Positions 16,276 to 24,339 of a stretch of DNA of 24,339 bases are shown here, in pieces; within the stretch, counting starts at the first letter, position 1; each line of letters starts with the position of its first letter. A program made the position numbers and the translations under genes. The stretch is from positions 1 to 24,339 of IMG/VR virus record IMGVR_UViG_3300045961_000103; one strand, written 5' to 3'. This DNA is from a virus. Below the pieces are notes generated by a model, which worked only from the letters and a program-made list of their open reading frames with translations, ran no database searches and had not been told where the DNA came from.

Positions 16276-17322
16276 ATGGCATTCACCGGTGGAGCGGCTG
16301 GTGGTGGTACCACCCAGACCGCACCGGGCACCCAGCCCATCATCCCGTCGAACGAGGGCACCCTCGGTGCTGGCGTTCCCGGTGTCGCGTTCACCGACGC
16401 GGCTCGCGCAGCGACGTACGGCCTGAACGCCGACTTCGCCAAGGTCGTTACCGCACTCGTCGTGCGGAACACCATCGAGGCACTCCGCGACGAGGCCGTC
16501 TTCGCGCAGGAGGGCAACGCCTACCTCAAGTCCACCCACATCCCCGGCACGAACCAGTTCGTGTACACCGGGTTCTCCGATCTGGGTGACGCCGTCGAAC
16601 TCCTTGAGGGCGTGCCGCCCGAGACGGAGAAGATGCTGTTCGACACGTTTGCCTTCAGCGGCAAGCAGGTCGGCAAGACCACCGCGATCACCGATCTGGC
16701 TGAAATCTTCAGCCCGTTCGACCTCTACGCCAAGGCTTCCGAGAAGTTGGCGTGGAACGCGGTGGACTACATCGAGAAGACCCTCGCCACCCTCGTCAAC
16801 TCGTCCCCCAGCCTGACCATCGCGGCCACCGGCTACGCCGCTGGCATCATCGAGACGGTCACGCAGATGAAGCGCCGGGAAGTCCCGATGTTCGGTGACA
16901 ACTCGTACCACGCTTGGGCGACCCCCGAGACGTGCGCGAAGATCATGGCCGAGACGGGCGAACTGGGCTGGACCGACGCAGCCAAGTACGCGAACACCCG
17001 CGCTCTCCTCACCGGAGAGATCGGCATGTTCCGTGGCCTCCGCATCATGGAGACTTCCCGCCTGAACGCCGGTTCGACGGACGAGATCGTGGCCTTCGGC
17101 CCCGAGGCGTACGTCGCCGGTGACTTCCAGACGCTGGAGGCGTACCGCGTGGCGCGTGGCGGCAACCATGCCGACCCGCTCGCGCAGCGTGCCATCATGG
17201 GCTGGAAGGGCATGTGGGGCTTCAGCCTCGTTGCCTTCGACGGCACTCCCGCGATGGGCGGCGCGTCGAACACGACCGGCACCAAGATGTTCACCGCCGC
17301 TCTGGTTCCGGTCACTCCGTAA
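16276..17322 (+). CDS. Major capsid protein
   Basis: A 348-residue protein with an excellent ribosome site (AGAGGAG, 16264-16270) five bases before ATG 16276, as expected for the most abundant virion protein. After a Gly/Thr-rich arm (residues 1-40) comes an N-terminal helix region with VRNTIEALRDEAVFAQEG. Near the C-terminus, VAGDFQTLEAYRVARGG and NHADPLAQRAIMGWKGMWG resemble the end of HK97-fold coat proteins of the N4 gp56-like group. The scaffold gene upstream and the strong terminator just downstream also fit. I see no N-terminal delta-domain or protease gene, consistent with a separate scaffold. The family name is a pattern judgement; the capsid assignment is firm. Confidence 0.87.
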   Translation: MAFTGGAAGGGTTQTAPGTQPIIPSNEGTLGAGVPGVAFTDAARAATYGLNADFAKVVTALVVRNTIEALRDEAVFAQEGNAYLKSTHIPGTNQFVYTGFSDLGDAVELLEGVPPETEKMLFDTFAFSGKQVGKTTAITDLAEIFSPFDLYAKASEKLAWNAVDYIEKTLATLVNSSPSLTIAATGYAAGIIETVTQMKRREVPMFGDNSYHAWATPETCAKIMAETGELGWTDAAKYANTRALLTGEIGMFRGLRIMETSRLNAGSTDEIVAFGPEAYVAGDFQTLEAYRVARGGNHADPLAQRAIMGWKGMWGFSLVAFDGTPAMGGASNTTGTKMFTAALVPVTP

Positions 17323-17353
17323 CCTGAGCGGGGGGAACCCTGAGTGGTACGAT

Positions 17354-17389
17354 GGGGTCGTGGTCTTCGGACCACGGCCCCTTCTTCGT
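17354..17389 (+). terminator. Rho-independent terminator after the capsid gene
   Basis: A 12-bp stem (GGGGTCGTGGTC, 17354-17365; GACCACGGCCCC, 17370-17381) with one G-U pair closes on a TTCG tetraloop (17366-17369), an exceptionally stable loop, and is followed by the T-rich TTCTTCGT (17382-17389). Placement 31 bases after the capsid stop suggests it limits transcription into the tail genes or protects the 3' end of the capsid message. Partial read-through must occur unless a promoter follows, since the next gene starts only 12 bases beyond. Confidence 0.75.
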
Positions 17390-17401
17390 GTGAGGTGACC
17401 G

Positions 17402-18076
17402 ATGCCGACGCTGGAGGCGCTGACGGATAGCGTCTACCGCGACCTTGCCGACGAGGCGAAGGCCGTGTTCTCGACGCTTCAGGTCGAGGACTTCGTCCGT
17501 GGCGGGATCGCGGAACTGAACCGCGTCTCACCGAACGACGGCGTCGAGTCGATCACGTGGGTGATCGACCCGGACACCGAGAAGATCACCCAGTACGAGT
17601 ACGACATCCTGTCCACCCTGATCTACAGGGTCGAGCGCAGGGAGTCCACCTACGGCAACGCGTACCCGATCCCCGAGGCCGAGATGGGCCAGACGGTGAC
17701 GAGCGGCTACGTCTTCCGGCAGACCACCAACGGCGGTCACATCGAGTTCCCCAGTTGGTGGATCGATCAACTCGATCCGGCCACGGACACGATCCGCATC
17801 TACGGGTATCAGGTGCGTCCTCTCCCGTACACGGTCGAGGGGCAGGAGAGTCCGAACATCGGCATCTCCTCCGAGGAGGAGTACAGCATCCGCTCCTACG
17901 CCAAGAGCGAGGGCTTCGACCTTCTGGCGCACGACCGGTCGCTCTTCCAGCAATGGCAGGGCCAGACCAACAACACCGACGTGTCGCCCACCCAGATGAT
18001 GCAGATGGCCGCGAACGCGAAGCAGGACTGGTCGCGTCACCGTGGCCTGATCCGCACCGTGCGCCGCTACTGGTGA
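17402..18076 (+). CDS. Head-tail connector (adaptor) protein
   Basis: A 224-residue protein directly after the capsid gene. GAGG (17392-17395) lies six bases before ATG 17402. The N-terminal helices (EALTDSVYRDLADE, then VEDFVRGGIAELNRVSP) resemble adaptor proteins that dock under the portal. The middle is beta-rich (residues 45-140), with tyrosine-rich strands. The C-terminus (residues 165-224) is helical and basic, ending RRYW. In tailed phages this slot codes for the ring joining portal to tail. I cannot say whether it is an adaptor, stopper or tail-terminator type. It is the only gene between capsid and the distal-tail-like gene, so it may attach the tail tip complex directly. Confidence 0.65.
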   Translation: MPTLEALTDSVYRDLADEAKAVFSTLQVEDFVRGGIAELNRVSPNDGVESITWVIDPDTEKITQYEYDILSTLIYRVERRESTYGNAYPIPEAEMGQTVTSGYVFRQTTNGGHIEFPSWWIDQLDPATDTIRIYGYQVRPLPYTVEGQESPNIGISSEEEYSIRSYAKSEGFDLLAHDRSLFQQWQGQTNNTDVSPTQMMQMAANAKQDWSRHRGLIRTVRRYW

Positions 18077-18080
18077 CCTG

Positions 18081-19028
18081 ATGGACATCAGCAAGTCCGT
18101 CACCTACCGGGGCATCGAGGTCAATGGGGCCGCGCTGTACCCCGGTCGCACGCTGCGCGGCATCGCCATCGAGAACATCGACTACTCGGGCGTCGAGGCG
18201 GTTGGCTACACCGAGAAGCGTGCGGCTGCTGACGGCATGCATGCCAGCGACGTGTACCTTGGCCCGCGCATGGTCGAACTGTCGGGCCACGTGTACGCAT
18301 CGAGTGCATCCGAACTGTTCGACTACCTCCACGTCCTGCGTGCGGTGTTCAGTCCGACGAGCGCCTATCAGGAGTCTCCCGGTGACCGTGGCTTCCTGCC
18401 GTTCAAGTTCCAGCAGCCGACGCTCGACCTCGACTCCTTCCCAGATGGCGTGATCCCGCTCCAGATGCACCTGCGCCCGAGGGCGAACCTGCGCTTCAGC
18501 GTCAACCGTGACAGGATCATCGGAGAGGCCAAGAAACCCACCGCCACGCCTTGGGCAGCAGAGTTGTGGGCCAAGGACCCGCGTGTGTACGTGGACCCGT
18601 CCCAGAGCGTTGACATCAGCGGCGGGCCGTGGACGAACAAGGCTGGGCAGGCGATCAACCGGGGCGACTACGAGACGCCGCTCAACGTCATGGCCGTGGT
18701 CACGTCACCGGCTCCAGCAGCAGGCATGACGATCCGCATCGTCGGCTTCGGCGTGGACATGACGATCAGCCTGCTGGCCGAGGCGAACCGCGTCTACCGC
18801 TGGTACGGCGACGACCGTGTGCTGATGGTGCAGGACTCGTCTGCTGGTGCAAGCGCACCGCAGGTGCTGCGGATGGACTTGGTGTCGTTCGCCACGTCGA
18901 ACCGCAAGCCGATGGTCCCGGCGTCCATCAACCCACCGGTCAGGCCGTTCTCGTCGTCGTTCACGTACACGACCACGTACGCACTCGCAGCCGGTTCGCG
19001 CCTGTTCTGGAGTGAGGCGTTCGCCTGA
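18081..19028 (+). CDS. Distal-tail (Dit)-like protein
   Basis: A 315-residue protein with a short GGTGA ribosome site four bases before ATG 18081, ending in a TGATG overlap with the next gene. Residues 1-120 match the usual start of distal-tail proteins: a 'native' strand pattern around VTYRGIEVNG, then VEAVGYTEKR, and PRMVELSGHVYASSASELFDYLHVLRAVFSP, where a beta strand leads to a helix that packs the ring. The second half (about 190-315) is a beta-sandwich-like domain, similar in layout to Dit C-terminal domains. Dit forms the hexameric ring linking tail tube to hub, and the hub-like gene follows at once, as in long-tailed phages. The assignment is by pattern and synteny. Confidence 0.7.
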   Translation: MDISKSVTYRGIEVNGAALYPGRTLRGIAIENIDYSGVEAVGYTEKRAAADGMHASDVYLGPRMVELSGHVYASSASELFDYLHVLRAVFSPTSAYQESPGDRGFLPFKFQQPTLDLDSFPDGVIPLQMHLRPRANLRFSVNRDRIIGEAKKPTATPWAAELWAKDPRVYVDPSQSVDISGGPWTNKAGQAINRGDYETPLNVMAVVTSPAPAAGMTIRIVGFGVDMTISLLAEANRVYRWYGDDRVLMVQDSSAGASAPQVLRMDLVSFATSNRKPMVPASINPPVRPFSSSFTYTTTYALAAGSRLFWSEAFA

Positions 19029-22000
19029 TGGCGCTCACGAAGAACTTCGTCGCGAACAGGGCGAAGCAGGTCCGTCGCAACGCCGCTGGCACGAAGCAGG
19101 GCTGCGGCGATGACAGGCACATGCTGGTCGGATCGTCGGGCAGCGGCGACACCGAGTACCGGCACCGCTCGCTCGTTCGCTTCACGCACGACTGGTCAAC
19201 GGTCGATACCGTCATCAAGATCGAGTTGGCGGTCAAGACCGAGGACGACGCGTCAGCCCACTTCGCCTTCGGGGCCACGCCCAAGTTGCGAGTCTCGACG
19301 CTTGCCGAGTCGTTTGCTGAGGGGACTGGCGCAGAGAACGTCTGGACGAGCGGCGAGTACGAGTGGCCGAGTGCGCGGTCTGGCAGCGCCTACAAGGACC
19401 TGCCGATCAACCCGGACACCGGGTTGCCGCAGGACGAGGCGTGGGTCTTCATTGACGTGACGGCGATCAGCAAGGTGATCGTCCCGAAGACCGTGAAGAT
19501 GGCCGATGGGACCACGGGCGGTGGCGGCACGAACTACGGCTACATTCTGCGGACAGCAGATGAACTCACCAACGCGCAGCGGATGATCCTCGACTCGTTC
19601 CACGCGACGAACAGCGCCGACCGCCCGTACCTGCTTGTCACCTACGACCCCGCGAACCGTGCGCCAATCGCGCCGACCCTGACGGCTCCGAGTACCACCA
19701 ACAACAACTTCGGCCAGTCATTCGAAGGCGACCACTCGGACCCTGACGGTGATCCGATGGCGGCGCGTGAGATCAAGGTCTACCCGACAGGGAGCCAGAC
19801 AGCGACATGGACTCTTCCACCCGATCTCCAGTCCGCAGGCTCGGACGAAACCCAGACAGGACGCTTCTCGGTTCCGCTGTCACTCGCAGTCGGGTCGCTG
19901 AAGTTGCAGACCAACTACGAATGGACCGCACGGACCAAGGACTCAAGGGGCCTCTGGGGTCCGTACTCAACTCGCCGCGCCCTTCGGATCACCTCTTCGG
20001 CCCCGTCGGTCGCCGCGTCGGCTATCGGGAGCGCGACGTCACTCGCTGACGTCCGCTTCGGGGGGACCTACTCCGACCCCGAGAACGACCTGCTCTCGCA
20101 GTTCGCCATCCAGATGCAGGTGCAGGCGGCGCACACCGACTCGGCGTGGCTCGATCCGATGTCCTACGTGTGGGACACGGGCGAGGTTCAGGCCACAGTC
20201 GATGAGGCCACCGCGAAGGTGATCTCAAGGGCGTTCACCGGTCAGGCACTCGGACCCGGCACCTACACCTACCGCATCAAGGTCATGGACGCGACCGGCG
20301 TCTGGTCGGCGTGGTCGTACATCGACTGGTCCCTGACCAGCGACTACGACCCAGAGTTCGGGACCGGCGAACTGACCACGCAGGTATCGCGCATCGCGCC
20401 GGTCAGGATCGCGTTCTACCGCATGGGCGTGAACCGTGGCCCCGGTGATCTGATCGGGTACCTCGATGACCCCATCGACCTCGGGGCATCGCGCTACCTC
20501 AACGGCGGCGGGGAAATCTACTTCACCCTCCCGGCGCTCCACCCGTACTGCCCCGAGATCGAGCCGCACAAGACGCACTACCGCGTCGAGCAGTACTACG
20601 GCGACCGTTACCGGGTGATCTTCACCGGCCTGATCACGGACTTCGACGCAGACGCCGACACGATGGTCGGCTACGGCACCGACTATCTGGGCCTGCTCCA
20701 GACGGCGGTGGACGAGCGGTACGACCCGGCCAAGCCAGAGGTCGCGGCTGACGGCAACGGTGGTGGTGGCTCCAAGTACAACGACAAGACCATCGACTAC
20801 GTCCTCAAGGACCAGTTGCGCTACCACAAGGCGCGTTCCAACAGTCCGGTCGGGTTCATCAACGTCAACAGCGCCTCGATCACCGCACTCGCAGAGCGCA
20901 TCACGATCTTCTCGACCTACGCCGAGGCGCTTCCGTTCCTCTCGGGGATCATCGACTCACACAAGCAGGGCACGGGGCGCGAGGCGCGGTTCTACGACCG
21001 CCCGACGAACAACTCCTACACGACGTGGGAGTGGGCGCTCGTTGACAACTGGGGCAAGGACCGGCCCAACATCAGGCTGGAGTACGGCGGGCTGCTGAAC
21101 GACTTCCGCGTCGTCGCGCTTGGCGACTTCGGGACGCGGGTTCTGGGCGTCGGGCAGAAGCGTGGTGAGTCCAAGGTCTACCGTGCGAAGGGGACCGGTG
21201 GCCTGAACGAGGCCGACTGGGGAGCCACGGCGAAGACCCGGTTCTACGCCGACATCATCGACCAGAACGATCTCCAGCGGCGTGTCAACGAGGACGCGGC
21301 GCAGTTGGCGAAGGTCGGGAAGCGCATGGCGCTGGCGATCCGCGCCGACGTATTGCAGCCGTTCGACGGCTGGGACCTTGGTGACTCCATCGTCATCGAC
21401 ATCGAGCGCGGCGTCGTCTACACGGAGAACTACGGTTCCGAGGGCCTGTGGACGGTCTACGGTGTCGAGTGGCGGTATCACCCCGATGGGCACACGGAAC
21501 TGACGCTGACGGTCCTGCCGAAGAAGGGCGACACGCCTCCCGATCCCGACCTGATCCCGTCGATCAATCCCGGCGTGGCCCGCGAGTGGCAGACCGGGTA
21601 CGGCGTTCCGACCACATACGGCGAACTCCCGACCGAGACGCCCGTTGACCCCACGCCGTCGCTGCTCGCCACCAGCCCGAACGACTGGAACGTCTGGTGG
21701 CGGTACAACACGCAGACGGTCCCGCCCCCGGCAGACGGCGCGTTCCGTGCCAACAGCCAGTCAACGGCCACGCCAGCGACGGCCATGTACATCCACCGTG
21801 ATGACAAGGACGACATCGACCGGACCATCGAGCATGCCCGTGTGATCACGGGCGGTCGGCTGTACATCCGGCGCGATGGCGGCACCGGGTACTGGGTCGG
21901 TCGCATCACGGCTGACCCGGTCATGGACGTGTCGGGCGAGTACTGGACGTACCCGGTGCAGCGGCTGTCGAGCAGCCTCCCGTCGCTCCCGGCGAACAAC

Positions 22001-23422
22001 GAGGACTGCCTGATCACCTACCTTGAGTCGGGTGACAAGACGTACTTCCCGCCGACCACCGACCCTGTCGTGGCGAAGTGGTGGGAAGACCTCAACACGG
22101 GCAAGGTCTACGAACTCGATGAGTCCACGGGCCTGTACCGCGTCGTCCTCATCCCGTCACAGGTCGGCGGCTCCGCGCCGCCGGTCCTCGACACGCAGCC
22201 GCCGCCCATCCCGATCATCAAGTCGGTCACGTCGTTCGCATCCAACGACGTTGACGGCACGAACACGACGTCGCTTGCTGCCACCGTGGGCTACGACACG
22301 CCGCCGAGTGGGCTGATCGACCTGATGCAGTACAGCATCGAGACGACGCGCAACGGGCGGCAGGACAACCCCGAACTCCCCGACTGGACGATCTCGTCCG
22401 AGTGGGTGACGCAGAGCCTTGATGCCACGGGCGTGCTGGACGTGTACTGCGTGCAGCCCCGCGTCATGGCGGCGACCAAGTACTGGGTACGCGCCCTCGC
22501 CGTTGACACGTCTGGCAACCGCTCGTCGTGGTCCGACGCCGTGTCGCTCATCACGACGGAGGACACCGAGGCACCGCCCCGCCCCAGCGGTGTGTTCATC
22601 GCACCGGGCTTCAACGTCATCGGCGCACGCTGGGACGACATCGACGCAGCCGACTTCGCGTACGTCGAGGTCGGGTGGCGGGTGCAGCCCGACGGGACGT
22701 GGTTCACCGCACGCATCAGCGGCACCCTGATCGTCATCACGTCACTCGTCAACGGGACGACGTACGACCTCCGCTTCAGGTCGGTTGACCGCAGCAACAA
22801 CACGCTGCACGACACCGGGACCGTGGACGTGGACGGCAACCCCATCTACGAGTCGGTCAAGGCGACGGACACGACCAAGGGCTGGGTCGAGGGCTTCACC
22901 GGGACGCCGACCAGCGTGCCGGGTGACGCACTCGTCTGGGACGAGGCGATCATCGAGAGCATCTTCGCCGGGATGATCAACGCCGACTGGATCACGGCTG
23001 GCACGCTGCGTGTCGGTGAGGGTGCGGGCAACGTCGCGGCGATCACGGTCGTGAACTCGACCGGCGGGCTTGTGGGGCGATGGTCAACCGACGGGATCGA
23101 GGTGCTTGATCCCACCAACCCGTCCTACAAGTTGGTGCTGACCGAGGCCGAACTGTCCATCTGGACCGACGCCGACAGCGCCAGCCCCGTCCGTGCCGTC
23201 CACCTCACACCGCTTGGCATCGACGCCGCGTCGATCACGTTCGGTGCTGCGCGAGGCGGTCACAACCTCGTCCAGAACTCCTCGTTCGAACTCGGTGCCT
23301 TTGGCGTCACGGCTGTCACGGACCACACGTTCGACACACGGGCCGACTGGGAGTCAACTAGGCTCTGGGAGGTCAACACCGTCGTGGGTGACAACGACAT
23401 CTACGGGAACTCGGCAGTCTGA
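19028..23422 (+). CDS. Tail hub / receptor-binding fusion protein (DNRLRE, hub and fibronectin-like domains)
   Basis: A 1464-residue protein coupled to the Dit-like gene by TGATG. Residues 1-205 look like a DNRLRE-type beta domain found in bacterial and phage surface proteins (RSLVRFTH, later RPYLLVTY). Residues 210-330 and 335-440 are fibronectin-III-like modules. Residues 450-838 resemble the tail-associated hub domain that follows Dit in siphophages: a split-barrel-like part (FTGLITDFDADADTMVGYG, YLGLLQTAVDERYDP), an alpha/beta part, and a closing strand pair. Two more fibronectin-like modules occur at about 1057-1150 and 1182-1265. MINADWITAGTLRVG near 1315 is typical of the neck of lambda J-like tip proteins. 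The chain ends soon after NLVQNSSFELG (about 1410), the usual opening of a carbohydrate-binding module that here is only about 55 residues long. Likely role: baseplate hub plus host-surface binding. Confidence 0.75.
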   Translation: MALTKNFVANRAKQVRRNAAGTKQGCGDDRHMLVGSSGSGDTEYRHRSLVRFTHDWSTVDTVIKIELAVKTEDDASAHFAFGATPKLRVSTLAESFAEGTGAENVWTSGEYEWPSARSGSAYKDLPINPDTGLPQDEAWVFIDVTAISKVIVPKTVKMADGTTGGGGTNYGYILRTADELTNAQRMILDSFHATNSADRPYLLVTYDPANRAPIAPTLTAPSTTNNNFGQSFEGDHSDPDGDPMAAREIKVYPTGSQTATWTLPPDLQSAGSDETQTGRFSVPLSLAVGSLKLQTNYEWTARTKDSRGLWGPYSTRRALRITSSAPSVAASAIGSATSLADVRFGGTYSDPENDLLSQFAIQMQVQAAHTDSAWLDPMSYVWDTGEVQATVDEATAKVISRAFTGQALGPGTYTYRIKVMDATGVWSAWSYIDWSLTSDYDPEFGTGELTTQVSRIAPVRIAFYRMGVNRGPGDLIGYLDDPIDLGASRYLNGGGEIYFTLPALHPYCPEIEPHKTHYRVEQYYGDRYRVIFTGLITDFDADADTMVGYGTDYLGLLQTAVDERYDPAKPEVAADGNGGGGSKYNDKTIDYVLKDQLRYHKARSNSPVGFINVNSASITALAERITIFSTYAEALPFLSGIIDSHKQGTGREARFYDRPTNNSYTTWEWALVDNWGKDRPNIRLEYGGLLNDFRVVALGDFGTRVLGVGQKRGESKVYRAKGTGGLNEADWGATAKTRFYADIIDQNDLQRRVNEDAAQLAKVGKRMALAIRADVLQPFDGWDLGDSIVIDIERGVVYTENYGSEGLWTVYGVEWRYHPDGHTELTLTVLPKKGDTPPDPDLIPSINPGVAREWQTGYGVPTTYGELPTETPVDPTPSLLATSPNDWNVWWRYNTQTVPPPADGAFRANSQSTATPATAMYIHRDDKDDIDRTIEHARVITGGRLYIRRDGGTGYWVGRITADPVMDVSGEYWTYPVQRLSSSLPSLPANNEDCLITYLESGDKTYFPPTTDPVVAKWWEDLNTGKVYELDESTGLYRVVLIPSQVGGSAPPVLDTQPPPIPIIKSVTSFASNDVDGTNTTSLAATVGYDTPPSGLIDLMQYSIETTRNGRQDNPELPDWTISSEWVTQSLDATGVLDVYCVQPRVMAATKYWVRALAVDTSGNRSSWSDAVSLITTEDTEAPPRPSGVFIAPGFNVIGARWDDIDAADFAYVEVGWRVQPDGTWFTARISGTLIVITSLVNGTTYDLRFRSVDRSNNTLHDTGTVDVDGNPIYESVKATDTTKGWVEGFTGTPTSVPGDALVWDEAIIESIFAGMINADWITAGTLRVGEGAGNVAAITVVNSTGGLVGRWSTDGIEVLDPTNPSYKLVLTEAELSIWTDADSASPVRAVHLTPLGIDAASITFGAARGGHNLVQNSSFELGAFGVTAVTDHTFDTRADWESTRLWEVNTVVGDNDIYGNSAV

Positions 23423-24339
23423 TGGCAAGCATCACGCTCACCGCAAGTGCTGACGTCGCGTGCTGGACGAACGAGAACTACGGCGCGGGCGTCGGTGACC
23501 ACCTCCCGGTCGGGTACTGGGGCGGTGCGATCTACCGCAGCGCCATCAGGTTCACCGCACCGTCGTGGGCGTCGTGGGTCCGCATCACCAAGGCCACGCT
23601 CAACGTCTACATCTCCGACCACCACCACGTCGGCGTCCGCAACTCGACCATCCTCGTCCGTCGCCAGAACGTGTCGTCGCTGTGGACGAAGAGCGCGGGC
23701 ACGCAGGACTGCGAGAGCGGGTTCTCGTCCAGCAACAACACGCAGAACAGCGACCTGACGTCGTCATCGACCAACCAGACCACGTTCTCGTCTGGCACGA
23801 CGGCGAACGCGAAGAAGGCGATCACGGTCACCGACGCCGTCGCGTACTACTTCGCCAACAGGACATCCGCGCTCGTCTTCACCTTCGCCGGGAACTCGTC
23901 GTCTGACTACACGGAACTGTGGTCGCGCGAGAAGGGTTCGACATACGACGCCACGCTCGTCATCGAGTACGAGACGGACACGGTCCCGAACGCGCCGACG
24001 TTGAACTCACCGGCCAGCGGGGAAGTGGTCGGATCGCAGCAGCCCGTGCTGTCGTGGACGCACAGCGACCCGCAGGGCCACGCACAGGTCAGCGCAGAGG
24101 TCAGCCTCAACGGCGTCAACGTCTACACGGTCGGGTCGGAGCAGTCGGTCACGGTCACCGACGTCCTCAACCGTGGGCAGACCTACGAGTGGCTGGTCCG
24201 CACAGCCGACGCGCTGGGGTACGGGCCGTGGTCGGCGTCGAGGCAGTTCACCGTCGCCGCCTACGTCAACCCCGTCATCACCGCCAAGTACCTCGTCTGG
24301 AACAACGGGCACCCGAGGCCGCGCATCCTCTGGACGTGG
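23422..24339 (+). CDS. Second DNRLRE/fibronectin-like tail protein, cut by the right edge
   Basis: This frame starts at ATG 23422 in a TGATG overlap with the preceding stop and is open for 306 codons to the window edge, so the C-terminus is missing. Residues 1-185 form a DNRLRE-like beta domain (MASITLTASADVACW, RSAIRFTAPSW, ATLVIEYE). Residues 190-285 are a fibronectin-III-like module (PNAPTLNSPASG, SWTHSDPQGH, YEWLVRTAD). The same order of domains opens the gene at 19028, so the two are probably paralogous tail-surface proteins. There is no strong ribosome site; coupled translation with the upstream gene is likely. The probable role is host-surface or glycan binding at the tail tip, inferred from domain type and neighbours. 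Confidence 0.75.
   Translation, partial: MASITLTASADVACWTNENYGAGVGDHLPVGYWGGAIYRSAIRFTAPSWASWVRITKATLNVYISDHHHVGVRNSTILVRRQNVSSLWTKSAGTQDCESGFSSSNNTQNSDLTSSSTNQTTFSSGTTANAKKAITVTDAVAYYFANRTSALVFTFAGNSSSDYTELWSREKGSTYDATLVIEYETDTVPNAPTLNSPASGEVVGSQQPVLSWTHSDPQGHAQVSAEVSLNGVNVYTVGSEQSVTVTDVLNRGQTYEWLVRTADALGYGPWSASRQFTVAAYVNPVITAKYLVWNNGHPRPRILWTW

Noticed and set aside
19807-20049. 80-codon overlapping plus-strand frame in the hub gene
   Set aside because: The hub frame shows a mild drop in GC3 (about 71% by my count) and the product is not absurd, but the nearest GGAG is 12 bases from the ATG and the product is Arg-rich. Too weak to call.

Overview
The window is the structural (virion) module of a double-stranded DNA tailed bacteriophage or closely related prophage. 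Base composition is high in GC (about 64% by eye). Genes are tightly packed with TGATG stop/start overlaps, and third codon positions are strongly GC. One gene looks leaderless, in the style of actinobacteria. Together these suggest an actinobacterial host, but no gene here proves the host. There is no tRNA, rRNA, CRISPR array, insertion sequence, integrase, replication or lysis gene in the window.

Layout. Positions 1-407 carry the start of a leftward gene that runs off the left edge. Positions 408-616 are a divergent control region. It holds a good leftward sigma-70-type promoter, a pair of 14-bp direct repeats placed like operators on that promoter, two large near-perfect palindromes, and a TACGAT box seven bases before the first rightward start codon. 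From 617 everything reads rightward: a small zinc-binding/HTH protein (probable small terminase, 617-1141), large terminase (1141-2838), portal (2842-4848), an unassigned 855-residue protein (4852-7419), and a giant 2746-residue protein (7420-15660). After a short hairpin-bearing gap come scaffold (15712-16260), major capsid protein (16276-17322), a strong UUCG-loop terminator, a head-tail connector (17402-18076), a distal-tail-like protein (18081-19028), a 1464-residue hub/receptor-binding protein (19028-23422), and the start of a second protein of similar N-terminal architecture (23422 to the right edge).

How the parts work together. The terminases package DNA through the portal into a shell built by capsid and scaffold. 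The connector, distal-tail and hub proteins form the tail and host-contact tip. The giant protein contains a GNAT acetyltransferase-like motif and an HELMH zinc-metalloprotease-like motif. It fits the 'polyvalent protein' idea of a cargo delivered with the DNA, or alternatively a large ejection protein. No tail-tube, tail-chaperone or tape-measure gene lies between capsid and distal-tail gene, which hints at a short-tailed particle using long-tail-type tip proteins.

Most notable observations. (1) A probable overprinted gene at 14153-14518, with its own Shine-Dalgarno and TTG start, lies inside the giant gene where the host frame's codon use becomes abnormal. (2) Several restriction-type sequences (AGCT, CCWGG, CASTG, GCCGGC, CCCGGG, CTGCAG) were not found anywhere in 24 kb, with visible synonymous-codon compensation. 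(3) The divergent control region has paired operator-like elements. (4) The missing long-tail genes. All site counts and motif scans were done by eye and need a script to confirm.
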